Assembly (NCBI GenBank): GCA_045104975.1
Contig: JBGCCY010000049.1
Location: forward strand, 27,091 to 91,090
DNA from: CAJQQY01 sp045104975
Lineage (GTDB): Bacteria; Bacteroidota; Bacteroidia; Chitinophagales; Saprospiraceae
Direction: 5' to 3'
DNA length: 64,000 bases
The notes under the pieces are model-generated. The model was not told the origin of the DNA, did not search any database, and saw nothing but the letters and a program-made list of their open reading frames with translations. Below are positions 28,455-37,453 of the stretch, one piece after another; position 1 is the stretch's first letter, and each line of letters starts with the position of its first letter. A program made the position numbers and the translations under genes.

Positions 28455-28462
28455 CAAATATA
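28455..28462 (-). promoter_or_regulatory. Candidate -7 element for the T9SS triplet
   Basis: CAAATATA on the plus strand reads TATATTTG on the minus strand, 141 bases before the ATG at 28314. No matching -33 element is visible. Confidence 0.3.
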
Positions 28463-28500
28463 CGATTTTATATCGTTAAAAAGAAAGTCATTTTATACTT

Positions 28501-28827
28501 TTAATCAACTTGTTCTTTCATTTTTGCTAAAGCTAAATAAGCCATAGCTTCCCATTTGTTTTTTTCGGAGTAAGGAATTTCGAACCATGCTTTCATAGGT
28601 GGTTTGTTTTTGAAAGGACTAAGGTAATCCCAGCGTTCAATTCCATTTTTTTCTGGATTAAAATCTTTGCCTAATTTAAATGTAATAGCATTGTTATGGA
28701 AAAATGCGAAAACTTTGTTTTTATATTTTAGGCCGGGGGAAGTCATCATTTTACCATGGGTGATATTGGTATCTTTTGCAGTTAATGCATTACCAATTTT
28801 GAGATAAAGTTTTTCTTCTTTTTCCAT
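28501..28827 (-). CDS. TfoX N-terminal-domain-like protein
   Basis: 108 residues, no signal peptide. The layout resembles the TfoX/Sxy N-terminal fold: MMTSPGLKYKNKVFAFFHNN, then TFKLGKDF, a PPMKAWFEIP strand and a final helix (KWEAMAYLALAKMKEQV). In Gammaproteobacteria TfoX regulates competence, but stand-alone N-domain proteins are widespread and uncharacterised, so no role in competence is claimed. It lies 22 bases after the large membrane protein gene and is probably cotranscribed with it. Confidence 0.6.
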   Translation of the reverse strand: MEKEEKLYLKIGNALTAKDTNITHGKMMTSPGLKYKNKVFAFFHNNAITFKLGKDFNPEKNGIERWDYLSPFKNKPPMKAWFEIPYSEKNKWEAMAYLALAKMKEQVD

Positions 28828-28849
28828 GGTTTAGATTTTTATGAAAAAA

Positions 28850-30685
28850 TTATTCAATAAAAGATTTAACTTTCAAATCATCAATCCATATTTCTTTAGA
28901 GCCTCCAGCATTCCAAAATTTCACCTTGACATTATTGAATTTTTGCCCTTTTGGAATTTTTATATCTACCCAAATTCGTCGCCAGTTTTTATCGCTTAAC
29001 AATCTGTGCACGCGAATCATTTTATGTTTTTTAACGACATCATTTTCTTCTAAACTAATAATGAATTGATTCATTTGCCAGTAGTTCCATTCTTTACTTT
29101 CGCAGTAAAAATTGGCACTTGCTCGTACCCATTCAAATTCTTCATCAGCAGAAAATGGTATAGTGAAAACTGGTGAAAACTGAACTCCTTGACTTAAGTA
29201 TAATGCAGTAGAATCAGAAGTTGTATATTTTGAATTAAAAGAAATACTATCTGTAATTTGCTCAAAATCATTAGAATAGATCGTTTTAATTTCCTTCAAG
29301 TCTTTTGTGTTTCCCAAAAATTCTTCATCTGTATCTAATAATATTTTCCATTCTGGATCAAATTTTGTTTTTCCAAAAATCTTCCAATAATAAGCTTTCG
29401 TCATATTTTCCGTTTCGAAACCTCCAGAAGGCATATGTGCTTGCCAGGTCTGAAAAAGATTCAAAGCAAAGCAACCTAACAATATAATTCCAAAACTAAT
29501 TTGGGCTACAAAATGCTTTTTGATAAATTCCAAGAAAGCTGCTAAAGGTAATCCTAAAAGTACATAAGATGGAATCATGGCACGTTGACCAAAGCCCCCT
29601 CCGTACCACCAAATATCCCAACTGAAAATAATATAAGTATTGATGAGGAAAAAGATAAAAATTGCCCAGAAGTGTTTTTGTAAAATTGTAATAGTATTGT
29701 TTTTTTTCCATAGGAAGTAAAAACCGATCATGGAGAAAGTCATCAAAGGAGTGTACATTAACCATCCTTTTCGATAACTAAAAAAGCAATCTTTCAGGTG
29801 AACACCATTCCAAGAAAAACCTTGATCTTGATAACTGTACTCTAATAGGTTGCCGGAGAATATTTTCCAATAGATAATTTGCAACAATCCAATTACGGCA
29901 ATGATACTTCCTGTCAGAAACAATTTTCCAAAATGTTTTTTCCACAAAAAGAATCGCTCTCGCACATGTTCAAAATTACTCAGTCCCCACAAAACAGGAA
30001 TCAAGATCGAAATGATTTCTGTTGGTCGTGCCAATGCCGACCAACCAATGCAAATGCCAATAATGATGCTGTCTTTGAAGTTAGGGTTTTCGTACCATTT
30101 GATCGTGTACCAAGTCAAAAGTGCATATAACGTAAATAAGAAATTATGCGGCATCGCCATATCGAACGCCGAGTAGTTTAAGTAATTAGTTCCGAGGGCA
30201 ATCAATATCAATGCAACAGCAGATACATCATCATCAAAATATCGGATCAGAATTTTTCGGAAATACCACAAGCCCATAAAGACATAAATCAAACAACCGA
30301 ACTCCAAAAAAAACTGATAAGGAACAGAATATCCATCTGCGGGATAACTAGAAAAAGTCGCAGTCGTATGTGCCATCATGAACCACGGGGAATAAGCGAG
30401 CGCCATTCCCATCGGATATTTCATGATTTTATTTCTGTTTTGGGCAGGGTAGGCTGCCATGTCCAAACCAAGTGAATGATATTTTTTTTGGATGTCTTTC
30501 CTAAATTCTAGTTGTGCTAAATCTTGATAAATAATTCCTGCAGGTAAATAAGTGTAATATCCCATCACATCCCAACTCAAAGTTGCACCACCACCTTTAT
30601 TATTCCAACTTGGGTACATGACGACCAAGGAAAATATAAAAGCGCAACTGAAAAAATAAGCGAGGAGTGATTTTTTATTATCCAT
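28850..30685 (-). CDS. GT-C-like polytopic membrane protein with C-terminal beta domain
   Basis: 611 residues. About ten membrane segments occupy residues 8-430. The first periplasmic loop carries acidic and aromatic residues (WDVMGYYTYLPAGIIY), where GT-C glycosyltransferases of the PMT/ArnT type have catalytic Asp. ARPTEIISILIPVLW is a motif often found in these predicted mannosyl- or dolichyl-phosphate-sugar transferases. The last ~150 residues form a soluble beta-sandwich-like domain (SNDFEQ ... GGSKEIWIDDLKV). It likely transfers a sugar from a lipid carrier in the envelope; donor and acceptor are unknown. Confidence 0.7.
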   Translation of the reverse strand: MDNKKSLLAYFFSCAFIFSLVVMYPSWNNKGGGATLSWDVMGYYTYLPAGIIYQDLAQLEFRKDIQKKYHSLGLDMAAYPAQNRNKIMKYPMGMALAYSPWFMMAHTTATFSSYPADGYSVPYQFFLEFGCLIYVFMGLWYFRKILIRYFDDDVSAVALILIALGTNYLNYSAFDMAMPHNFLFTLYALLTWYTIKWYENPNFKDSIIIGICIGWSALARPTEIISILIPVLWGLSNFEHVRERFFLWKKHFGKLFLTGSIIAVIGLLQIIYWKIFSGNLLEYSYQDQGFSWNGVHLKDCFFSYRKGWLMYTPLMTFSMIGFYFLWKKNNTITILQKHFWAIFIFFLINTYIIFSWDIWWYGGGFGQRAMIPSYVLLGLPLAAFLEFIKKHFVAQISFGIILLGCFALNLFQTWQAHMPSGGFETENMTKAYYWKIFGKTKFDPEWKILLDTDEEFLGNTKDLKEIKTIYSNDFEQITDSISFNSKYTTSDSTALYLSQGVQFSPVFTIPFSADEEFEWVRASANFYCESKEWNYWQMNQFIISLEENDVVKKHKMIRVHRLLSDKNWRRIWVDIKIPKGQKFNNVKVKFWNAGGSKEIWIDDLKVKSFIE

Positions 30686-31093
30686 AAAAAGTTATCAAGA
30701 TTCGTTTTGTTTTTTATAAAAAAATAAAGTGCTGACTTTCAAATAGTTAGATGGTTTTTTGAATTGTAGTTACCTTAATTTGAAATGTAAAGATGCTAAA
30801 AAAAATAATGATTTTAAATTGATGAGTAGGTATGTTTGGTAGTTATCGTTGTTCTATTTTTTACTTCGTTTTACATTTTGAAGTTGGTGGATGAATTGAG
30901 CATTGTCCTTTTTTTCATTGAAAAAAAAAGGCCAAAAAATTCTAGGTGAAAAAATAGTTAGACACATGGCAAGCTCCTGCACCCTCATTTTTTACCAATC
31001 CTCACCCGCTTCTTACTACTCATGGTTTTTCCTTCAATAATATTGATATTTTATTTAGAATCTAATATTTAGTTTTTCAAGTGGTTATTAACT

Positions 31094-31160
31094 ATGGAAG
31101 ATTCGCTACCGTACACTTTTTTAAGAGGTAAAAAAAGTGTACGGTAGTGAAATGGAAGAT
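31094..31160. repeat. Perfect 17-bp hairpin flanked by 9-base direct repeats
   Basis: Arms 31106-31122 and 31131-31147 are perfectly complementary around an eight-base loop. Immediately outside are identical 9-base direct repeats ATGGAAGAT (31094-31102 and 31152-31160). No T-run follows, so it is not an ordinary terminator. It has the shape of a tiny palindromic insertion with a target duplication. It lies in a 712-base gene-free stretch (30686-31397) that otherwise holds only the promoter at 31208. Confidence 0.7.
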
Positions 31161-31207
31161 AGCATGAATTTTTAGATTGATAAGCAACTTTGAACAAAGA
31201 ATAATCT

Positions 31208-31239
31208 TTTGGCGGTTTACTCGACATTGTCTATTTTTG
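31208..31239 (+). promoter_or_regulatory. Bacteroidota-type promoter of the M1 peptidase gene
   Basis: TTTG (31208-31211), 20 bases, TATTTTTG (31232-31239), which is a full consensus match. The leader before the ATG at 31398 would be about 150 bases. Confidence 0.6.
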
Positions 31240-31397
31240 TGCGCTTGAGAAAATTGAAAACTATTTTCTTGCCTCTTTAAATTTACTTATTTGATTTTAT
31301 TTTTTTAGACAACAATTCTAATTTTTTGTTGTCGTTAATTATGGTCAACTAAATATCGAACACACGATTTTTTTTTAAAAACAATATTAATACATCG

Positions 31398-33275
31398 ATG
31401 AAAAAATTAAATATTATTTTAGGATTGTTGCTTTTGAGCAACTTTATTTTTGCTCAGCCTGATCGATGGCAACAAGCAATTGATTATAAAATGGACATTG
31501 ACTTTAATGTCGAAAAACATCAATTCAAAGGAAAACAAACTGCCGTTTATACCAATAATTCACCTGATGATTTGAATCAAATTTTTTATCATTTGTATTT
31601 TAATGCCTTCCAACCTGGAAGTATGATGGATGTTCGGTCACGAACTATTTCGGATGCTAGTGCGAAAATAGGAAGTAGAATAGAAGGATTGAAAGAAAAC
31701 GAAATTGGTTACCATAAGATCAAATCACTTAAGCATAATGGCAAAAAAGTAAAATATGAAGTAGTTGGAACTATCTTAGAAGTAATGCTGGATGAACCAA
31801 TCAAGGCAAATAGTTCAGCGACTTTTGTGATGGAATTTGAATCGCAAGTGCCTATCCAAATTCGAAGATCTGGAAGAAATAATAAAGAAGGAATTGACTA
31901 TTCAATGGCACAATGGTATCCTAAAATGTGCGAATATGATTATCAAGGATGGCATGCAAATCCATATATTGCTCGAGAGTTCTACGGAATTTGGGGAGAT
32001 TTTGAAGTGAATATTTCGATTGACCGAAATTTTGTAGTTGCGGCAACTGGGTTTTTAGAAAATTGGGGAAACATTGGAGCGGGTTACCAACCTGATGGAA
32101 TGGCAGCAAAACCTGCAAGAGGGGAAAAATTGACTTGGAACTTTAAAGCAAAAAATGTTCATGATTTTGTGTGGGCAGCAGATCCAGATTACAAGCATAT
32201 CAAATCAGTTCGACCTGATGGATTAACGGTTCATTACTTTTATGTCGATAGTGATAAGACGAATGTGAATTGGCCGATGTTGCCAAAAACAATGGATCGA
32301 GCTTTTGATTTTATCAATAAAAAGTATGGAAAATATCCATACAAACAATATTCATTTATTCAAGCAGGAGATGGTGGAATGGAATATCCGCAAGCTACAT
32401 TGATTACAGGGCATAGAAGTTTTAGAAGTTTAGTGGGAGTATCGGTTCATGAATTGATGCATAGTTGGTATCAGATGGCTTTGGGAACCAATGAAAGTTT
32501 ATATGGTTGGATGGACGAAGGATTTACAAGTTATGCATCAGCTGAGGTGATGAATTTTTTGGCAGCAGAAGGATTACTTCCAGGGACTGAATCTACAGCA
32601 ATCGTAGATATTCACAAAGGTGATTATTTTGGATATGCTAATATTGTTGCAAGTGGAATAGAAGAACCATTGTCAACTCATGCAGATCATTTTAATACGA
32701 ATTATGCCTATAGTATTGCTTCATATGTAAAAGGTGCTGTCTTCTTGCACCAGTTGCAAGGTATTATTGGAAAAGAGACTTTTGATAAAGGAATGTTGAC
32801 TTACTATGATACTTGGAAATTTAAACATCCCAATGCGAATGATTTTATTCGAGTGATGGAAAAAGAATCAGGTTTGGAATTAGATTGGTACAAAGAATAT
32901 TGGGTGAACTCCACACACACGATTGATTATGCTGTTAAGAATGTCGAGAAGGCTGGGAGAAAAACAACTAAGATTACTTTGGAAAAAGTGGGTCGAATGC
33001 CAATGGCTTTGGATGTTTTAGTTATTCATGATGGTGGTAAGGAAATGGTTGCTCACATTCCATTGCAAATGATGCGTGGTGCCAAAAGCAAGGATAGTAT
33101 GATTATGAAAAAAGGTAGAGATTTCGAAGTGATGGAAGATTGGCCTTGGGTTAATCCAACTTATGAATTTGAAATTCCTTGTAAGTTGAAAGAAGTGGAA
33201 CAAATTATTATTGATCCAACTTGGAGAATGGCTGATATCGAAAGAGGGAATAATGAGTGGAAGAAACAGGATTAA
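31398..33275 (+). CDS. M1 family aminopeptidase, secreted
   Basis: 625 residues, signal peptide MKKLNIILGLLLLSNFIFAQ. The gluzincin zinc site is complete: HELMH (His351, Glu352, His355) and Glu374 in WMDEGFTSYA, 18 residues later. The exopeptidase loop DGGMEYPQ is the GxMEN equivalent. An N-terminal beta saddle domain (YKMDIDFNVEKHQFKGKQ) precedes the catalytic domain. It should remove N-terminal residues from peptides in the periplasm or at the surface. No T9SS tail or lipobox is present, so a soluble periplasmic location is likely. A strong terminator follows. Confidence 0.92.
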   Translation: MKKLNIILGLLLLSNFIFAQPDRWQQAIDYKMDIDFNVEKHQFKGKQTAVYTNNSPDDLNQIFYHLYFNAFQPGSMMDVRSRTISDASAKIGSRIEGLKENEIGYHKIKSLKHNGKKVKYEVVGTILEVMLDEPIKANSSATFVMEFESQVPIQIRRSGRNNKEGIDYSMAQWYPKMCEYDYQGWHANPYIAREFYGIWGDFEVNISIDRNFVVAATGFLENWGNIGAGYQPDGMAAKPARGEKLTWNFKAKNVHDFVWAADPDYKHIKSVRPDGLTVHYFYVDSDKTNVNWPMLPKTMDRAFDFINKKYGKYPYKQYSFIQAGDGGMEYPQATLITGHRSFRSLVGVSVHELMHSWYQMALGTNESLYGWMDEGFTSYASAEVMNFLAAEGLLPGTESTAIVDIHKGDYFGYANIVASGIEEPLSTHADHFNTNYAYSIASYVKGAVFLHQLQGIIGKETFDKGMLTYYDTWKFKHPNANDFIRVMEKESGLELDWYKEYWVNSTHTIDYAVKNVEKAGRKTTKITLEKVGRMPMALDVLVIHDGGKEMVAHIPLQMMRGAKSKDSMIMKKGRDFEVMEDWPWVNPTYEFEIPCKLKEVEQIIIDPTWRMADIERGNNEWKKQD

Positions 33276-33282
33276 CCGTAGG

Positions 33283-33420
33283 ACGACTCTCTGAGTCGTT
33301 GTTCTATTTTTCAAAACTCATTGAGTAAAAAAAAAGCAAGAATCAATATTTTGATTCTTGCTTTTTTTGATCTTGGGGTAACAACTCGGAGAGTCGTTTT
33401 ACGAAATACTTGGGTCGTGG
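33283..33420. repeat. Nested CGACTC/GAGTCG palindromes around a terminator
   Basis: 33283-33299 is a 7-bp palindrome (ACGACTC, TCT, GAGTCGT). A related inverted copy lies at 33381-33397 and a shorter GGGTCGTGG at 33412. The terminator stem sits between them. A similar CACGACT...AGTCGTG core forms the terminator at 61547-61573. Confidence 0.5.
33331..33368 (+). terminator. Intrinsic terminator of the M1 peptidase gene
   Basis: Perfect 15-bp stem 33331-33345 with 33352-33366, six-base loop, T-run. Confidence 0.85.
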
Positions 33421-33430
33421 TACAAAAATA

Positions 33431-33456
33431 AAAGGCGAAGTTTTTACTTCGCCTTT
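33431..33456. terminator. Second hairpin in the intergenic region
   Basis: Perfect 10-bp stem AAAGGCGAAG/CTTCGCCTTT with six-base loop. It has only a short T-stretch, so it is a weak terminator or a repeat. The rest of the gap (33457-33978) is AT-rich and shows nothing I can name. Confidence 0.4.
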
Positions 33457-33978
33457 AATTAACCCGACTGTTCTTTGACAGTTTTATTTTTTTTTGATTT
33501 GCTAGGAAAATTTGAACTACCATTTAAATTAAACCATTTAACCAAAAAACTTTAAGTGCAAATCTAGAAAAATATTACTTTTAGTATCATAAAACAGTAT
33601 TTCAAAGGTAGTGTAAAGTTTACACAAAGTATAATCTTTTTTGATAAAAGATGGTTTGGGAAATCAGCTAAATCAAAAAAATTGAAAAATTAAATTAAAT
33701 TCTCTTCAATTTTATTTAATATAAGTAGTTGATTATCAGTAATTTATACATCTGTAGTGTGTTCAGGTAAATATGGTTAAATGTATTTTATATAAAATTA
33801 AAAAGAATAATAATTTTTATAAAATAGTTATTAGGAACTATTTAAGAACTACAGTTTACATTAAAAGTATAATGTTCTGTATTCTTAATTAATTTGAAAT
33901 ATTATTCTGACAGGTAAGTTAGTTTACATTTTGTACAAAAGATAAATTCAAAAAGTTAGTGTAGGTTAAACACGTTTA

Positions 33979-34641
33979 ATGAAAAAAAAAACCCGTATGC
34001 GACAAATTTTATTTTTGATAATTCTATTTCTCCAGTTTGGAACGGCAGAATTATTTTCTCAAAATGTGGCTATTGAGAATCTGAAACAGAATATCGCTTA
34101 TCCATATTTAGATAATCCGATGAATATTATTGTGGAAGGAATTCCGTGTGAAGAAATATTTGTTTCGACGGATAATGGAGAAGTTAAATCGAAGAGAAAT
34201 TGCCAATATATTTTTCATCCACATGAAGTTGGAGTCGCTTCTATTTTTATCCATATGATTGAAAAGGGAGATACGATTCAAATTAAGGAGAGAAAATATA
34301 GAGTAAAAAGATGGCCAAAACCTGTGGCAAGTCTTAGTGGTAATAAATCTGGAAAATTAGGTATAGGTGAATTTAAAGCTCAATTGGGAATAAGTGCTCG
34401 AATTGAGAATTTTGATATTGATGCGAGATGTAAAGTTATTTCTTTCGAGTTACAAATAATTAGAGGAAAAAATTTGATCAGAGAAGTGATTAATAATGGA
34501 GGAAGGTTTGAAGAGAAAACCAAAAAAATAATTTTTAAAGTGGAAAAGGGAGATAGAATAATTTTAGATAAGATTATGGTTTTAATGCCTGGCTCAAAAG
34601 ATAAAATAGAACTTGATGATATTGATATCATTATTAAGTAA
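33979..34641 (+). CDS. Orphan GldM C-terminal-domain protein
   Basis: 220 residues with a signal-peptide-like N-terminus (QILFLIILFLQFGTAELFSQ). The rest matches the two C-terminal periplasmic domains of GldM: YLDNPMNIIVEGIPCEEI (the LGVDNPV-type strand), YRVKRWPKPVASLSGNKSG, FKAQLGISARIENFDIDARC and the final LDDIDIIIK. True GldM (~515 residues) has an N-terminal helix that joins GldL to form the proton-driven T9SS motor, plus two more domains; all that is absent. The product could be a periplasmic partner or decoy for the motor or for PorK/GldK-N rings, or a reused fold. No other gld genes are near. Family relation is by pattern memory and should be confirmed. Confidence 0.72.
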   Translation: MKKKTRMRQILFLIILFLQFGTAELFSQNVAIENLKQNIAYPYLDNPMNIIVEGIPCEEIFVSTDNGEVKSKRNCQYIFHPHEVGVASIFIHMIEKGDTIQIKERKYRVKRWPKPVASLSGNKSGKLGIGEFKAQLGISARIENFDIDARCKVISFELQIIRGKNLIREVINNGGRFEEKTKKIIFKVEKGDRIILDKIMVLMPGSKDKIELDDIDIIIK

Positions 34642-34645
34642 AAAT

Positions 34646-34683
34646 AAAAAAGCCTTTGAAAAACTATTTTCAAAGGCTTTTTT
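34646..34683. terminator. Bidirectional intrinsic terminator
   Basis: Perfect 17-bp stem 34646-34662 with 34667-34683 between convergent genes ending at 34641 (+) and 34702 (-). Confidence 0.85.
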
Positions 34684-34701
34684 ATTCTTGTAAATATATT
34701 G

Positions 34702-35508
34702 TTACAAATCTCGCTTCACCATCAACCGATACGCTCCAAAAAGAAAAAGAGCAGTATAAATCGTAACTGTAATTATCGCTTCGGTTGAAGATAAAAACGG
34801 ATTGAAATCCATTTCACGAATCATATCATTTGCAATATCTGGAAAAGGAATTGGTGTTAAGTCTGACATTGCATTTACAGGGTAGAAAAGGACAGTTCGA
34901 GATTCTAAATAATACATATGAATACCTCGAATAACTCGTTCTAAAAAAATACCATAGGCTAGAAAAACAAAAACTGCAAAACCTGTACGGCGAACCAGCA
35001 TTCCGAAAAATAGTCCAAGAGACATATATCCAAAACTCATTAAAAAATAACGTGGAATATAAGACATCAACCCTTGAGTATAAATATCCATATAAAATGG
35101 ATCAGCATGAAATAAACCAATTAAAGTTCCTGATAGGAAATAATAAGCGGTAGCAATCAAACTAATAGCAGTTATGAAAATTAATTTCGCAGAAAAGTAT
35201 TCTTTCCTAGAAAGACCTGTGATGATATTTTGTCGAAGGGTTTTATTTCCAAATTCCATAGTTACAGAAAGTACTCCCATAAACCCTAAAAAGAAAAATC
35301 CCAGCCAACTACCAATGTATCCTAAATACTTCCACACATTCGGAAAAGTGTAAAATCCTTGTGTACCAAAAAAAGCAGCTGGCTCTTCTGGCAACGCTTT
35401 AGTGACTAACAAGGACACCGGTAATAATATCAAATACAAAATCGTCATTACAATAAATGGCTTGTAATTTTTGACTTTTAAAAATTCTAATTTTAATAAA
35501 TGTATCAT
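34702..35508 (-). CDS. ABC-2 type transporter permease
   Basis: 268 residues, six predicted membrane helices, with the N-terminal MIHLLKLEFLKVKNYKPF typical of ABC-2 permeases. The segment TMEFGNKTLRQNIITGLSRKE after the second helix is a hallmark of bacterial exporters of this class. It pairs with the ATPase gene nine bases upstream. The substrate is unknown; a gliding (GldF) role was considered but nothing specific supports it. Confidence 0.88.
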   Translation of the reverse strand: MIHLLKLEFLKVKNYKPFIVMTILYLILLPVSLLVTKALPEEPAAFFGTQGFYTFPNVWKYLGYIGSWLGFFFLGFMGVLSVTMEFGNKTLRQNIITGLSRKEYFSAKLIFITAISLIATAYYFLSGTLIGLFHADPFYMDIYTQGLMSYIPRYFLMSFGYMSLGLFFGMLVRRTGFAVFVFLAYGIFLERVIRGIHMYYLESRTVLFYPVNAMSDLTPIPFPDIANDMIREMDFNPFLSSTEAIITVTIYTALFLFGAYRLMVKRDL

Positions 35509-35517
35509 TGTTTTCGT

Positions 35518-36408
35518 TTAGTTTTTGCTAGTGATTTCTAAAAATTCTGATTCCAAACTCTTCGCTTTTGCCACCAAATGAGTTAATGTAATACCATTGT
35601 TATGAGCCATCAGGTTGATCTCTGCTGTGGAAAATTCACTATCAACATAGAGGATTAATTTTCCTTCTTTTTCAACTAGCTTGCTGATTCGAGAATCGTT
35701 GGATAACATATTTTTTAAACCATCTAAACTTGGTGCAGCAATCTCAACTTGTACATCATCGCTAATGATAGAACCTACGGAACCTGAAATTAAGTGGTTG
35801 CCATTTTTAATAATTGAAACATGGGTACATACTTTTTCTACTTCATCTAAAATATGGCTGGCCATAATTATGGTTTTTCCTTGCTTGCCGATATTGACGA
35901 TAGTCTCTCGGACTTCAGCAATTCCTTGTGGATCTAACCCATTGGTTGGTTCATCAAAAATCAAAACATCGGGATCACCAATCATCGCACCTGCAATTCC
36001 TAACCGTTGCTTCATTCCTAAAGAATAAGTTCGAAAAGGGGAGGTTTTTCGATGAGCCAAGTTGACAATTTCTAATAATTCATCGATACGAGGATTATCC
36101 ACTTTTTTAATGTGGGCAATAATTTTGAGATTGTCTACTGCATTTTTGTAGGGATAAAAATTAGGTGTTTCGAGTAATGCTCCCAAATTTTTTCGAGCAT
36201 TCTCTCCGTACTTTCCTTCGAACCAATTGTAGTCGCCACTATCTTTTTTGATGATGTCTAGCACCATGCCGAGAAAGGTAGTTTTTCCACTTCCGTTAGG
36301 ACCGAGGATTCCGAGAATTTGTCCTTCTTCCACCTGAAGGGAAAGCCGGTTGACCGCTTTGATTGAGCCATATCTTTTGGAGAGTTCGTTGGTTTGAAGT
36401 ACCGTCAT
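35518..36408 (-). CDS. ABC transporter ATP-binding protein
   Basis: 296 residues, a full nucleotide-binding domain: Walker A GPNGSGKTT, signature SLGMKQRLGIA, Walker B VLIFDEPTNGLD and a His switch in ASHILDEVEKV. A C-terminal ~80-residue extension is typical of the drug/lantibiotic/GldA-like exporter branch. It drives the permease encoded next (nine-base gap). The promoter at 36423-36453 predicts a very short leader. Confidence 0.93.
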   Translation of the reverse strand: MTVLQTNELSKRYGSIKAVNRLSLQVEEGQILGILGPNGSGKTTFLGMVLDIIKKDSGDYNWFEGKYGENARKNLGALLETPNFYPYKNAVDNLKIIAHIKKVDNPRIDELLEIVNLAHRKTSPFRTYSLGMKQRLGIAGAMIGDPDVLIFDEPTNGLDPQGIAEVRETIVNIGKQGKTIIMASHILDEVEKVCTHVSIIKNGNHLISGSVGSIISDDVQVEIAAPSLDGLKNMLSNDSRISKLVEKEGKLILYVDSEFSTAEINLMAHNNGITLTHLVAKAKSLESEFLEITSKN

Positions 36409-36422
36409 GTTTTATTTTTTAT

Positions 36423-36453
36423 CAAAAATAACTTTCTACAGCTCGTTGACAAA
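36423..36453 (-). promoter_or_regulatory. Bacteroidota-type promoter of the ABC operon
   Basis: On the minus strand: TTTG (36453-36450), 19 bases, TATTTTTG (36430-36423). Transcription would start only about eight bases before the ATG. Confidence 0.6.
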
Positions 36454-36506
36454 TAATAAAGGATAAAATGTTGATTTGAGAAGACTAAGAGGGGAAGGTG
36501 TCAGAT

Positions 36507-36575
36507 TTCAGGTTGGCCGCTACGCTCTCGGTAAGGAGTCAGGGTTTTTTGTTTTCCCCGGTTCTTTTGAAATTA
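36507..36575 (+). repeat. Dispersed intergenic repeat (copy A)
   Basis: A ~70-base stretch (CAGGTTGGCCGCTACGCTC, then GGAGTCAGG, TTTTTTGTTTTCCCC and TTTTGAAAT) that recurs at 54199-54262 and inverted at 54711-54779. The gap 36409-36760 contains no gene; besides this repeat and the terminator it has a small AATCAGG/CCTGATT hairpin near 36615. Confidence 0.7.
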
Positions 36576-36673
36576 TAGTTCTATAACTATGAAATAACGG
36601 CTAGGAAATCAGGAAGCCCCTGATTCCTGACAATCTGCCAAAGGCAGTTGACCTGAAACCTGACTCCTATTTC

Positions 36674-36708
36674 AAAAAAAAATAGAGACAAGGCCTGCCT
36701 TGTCTCTA
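36674..36708 (-). terminator. Terminator of the sigma factor operon
   Basis: Stem 36683-36694 with 36697-36708 (AGAGACAAGG arms), followed on the minus strand by a T-run. It lies 53 bases after the stop at 36761. Confidence 0.75.
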
Positions 36709-36760
36709 CGTATTAAATTTGTTGTTTTGTTTGTTAAACTAAACTATTATGAAAAAGAAT

Positions 36761-37450
36761 TTATTTTTCACCAGATAATACATCACCACTTGGCAAGGTA
36801 ATCGGATCGTACTGAAAAATAGAAATTGGTTTTTTTGAAATTTTATTTTTGCTAGGAAGTGCTGCTTCCAGATTTTCGATAGGTAGTTTTAAAAGTGGTT
36901 GCAAACTTTTATCAATAATATCTTGATCTACTTCTGAGATGAAATCTTCTTCCTCCTCTAAGGACGACCAAAAATCTTCCAAAGTTTTGTCATCTTCTAA
37001 AAAAAGTTCCTCACTTGCAGAAGCTTCTTTTTTATCATCATTACCAATTGCAAATACAAAATCTGAACTTTCGTTTTGATCTATTTTTTCATCAATAATA
37101 TTACTCGAAGCCATTGCTGAATTTTCAGGATTATTTTTTATGTTTTCTTTTTTATCAAAGAATAAAATAGCGACCATAAAAATAATTAGAACGGCTGCTA
37201 TTCGACTTAGCCAATTCAGTTGATTTCTGACGAGCAGGGAAAGTGGTAATTCTCGTTTTATGTTAGCCCAAATTTTTGGATTAGGAGTTGGTTCAATTTC
37301 GCTAAGATTATTTTTGGCGAATGCATCTAACTCTTCGCCCTCCATTTGAGAAGCAATTTTTTGCCAATTGTTATTAGGTGGAGGAGGAGTAAAGTTGGCT
37401 AATTTATCTTTGAAAATTTCCTCCCCGTTTTTAGAAGTATCTTGCTGCAT
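36761..37450 (-). CDS. Putative membrane partner (anti-sigma-like) of the ECF sigma factor
   Basis: 229 residues with one membrane helix at about residues 82-101 (IAAVLIIFMVAILFFD). The cytoplasmic N-part contains two short repeats (FTPPPPNNNWQKIASQME and EPTPNPKIWANIKREL), each like the N-terminal motif of Bacteroidota anti-sigma-like proteins. The C-part is acidic (SLEEEEDFISEVDQD). Its start is three bases after the sigma-factor stop, so the two are translated together. Role as anti-sigma factor is inferred from position and topology; there is no zinc-type ZAS motif. Confidence 0.65.
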   Translation of the reverse strand: MQQDTSKNGEEIFKDKLANFTPPPPNNNWQKIASQMEGEELDAFAKNNLSEIEPTPNPKIWANIKRELPLSLLVRNQLNWLSRIAAVLIIFMVAILFFDKKENIKNNPENSAMASSNIIDEKIDQNESSDFVFAIGNDDKKEASASEELFLEDDKTLEDFWSSLEEEEDFISEVDQDIIDKSLQPLLKLPIENLEAALPSKNKISKKPISIFQYDPITLPSGDVLSGEK

Positions 37451-37453
37451 CGG

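Noticed and set aside
34702..36408. GldA-GldF gliding transporter
   Set aside because: The pair is a generic ABC-2 exporter; there is no gldG and no specific feature.
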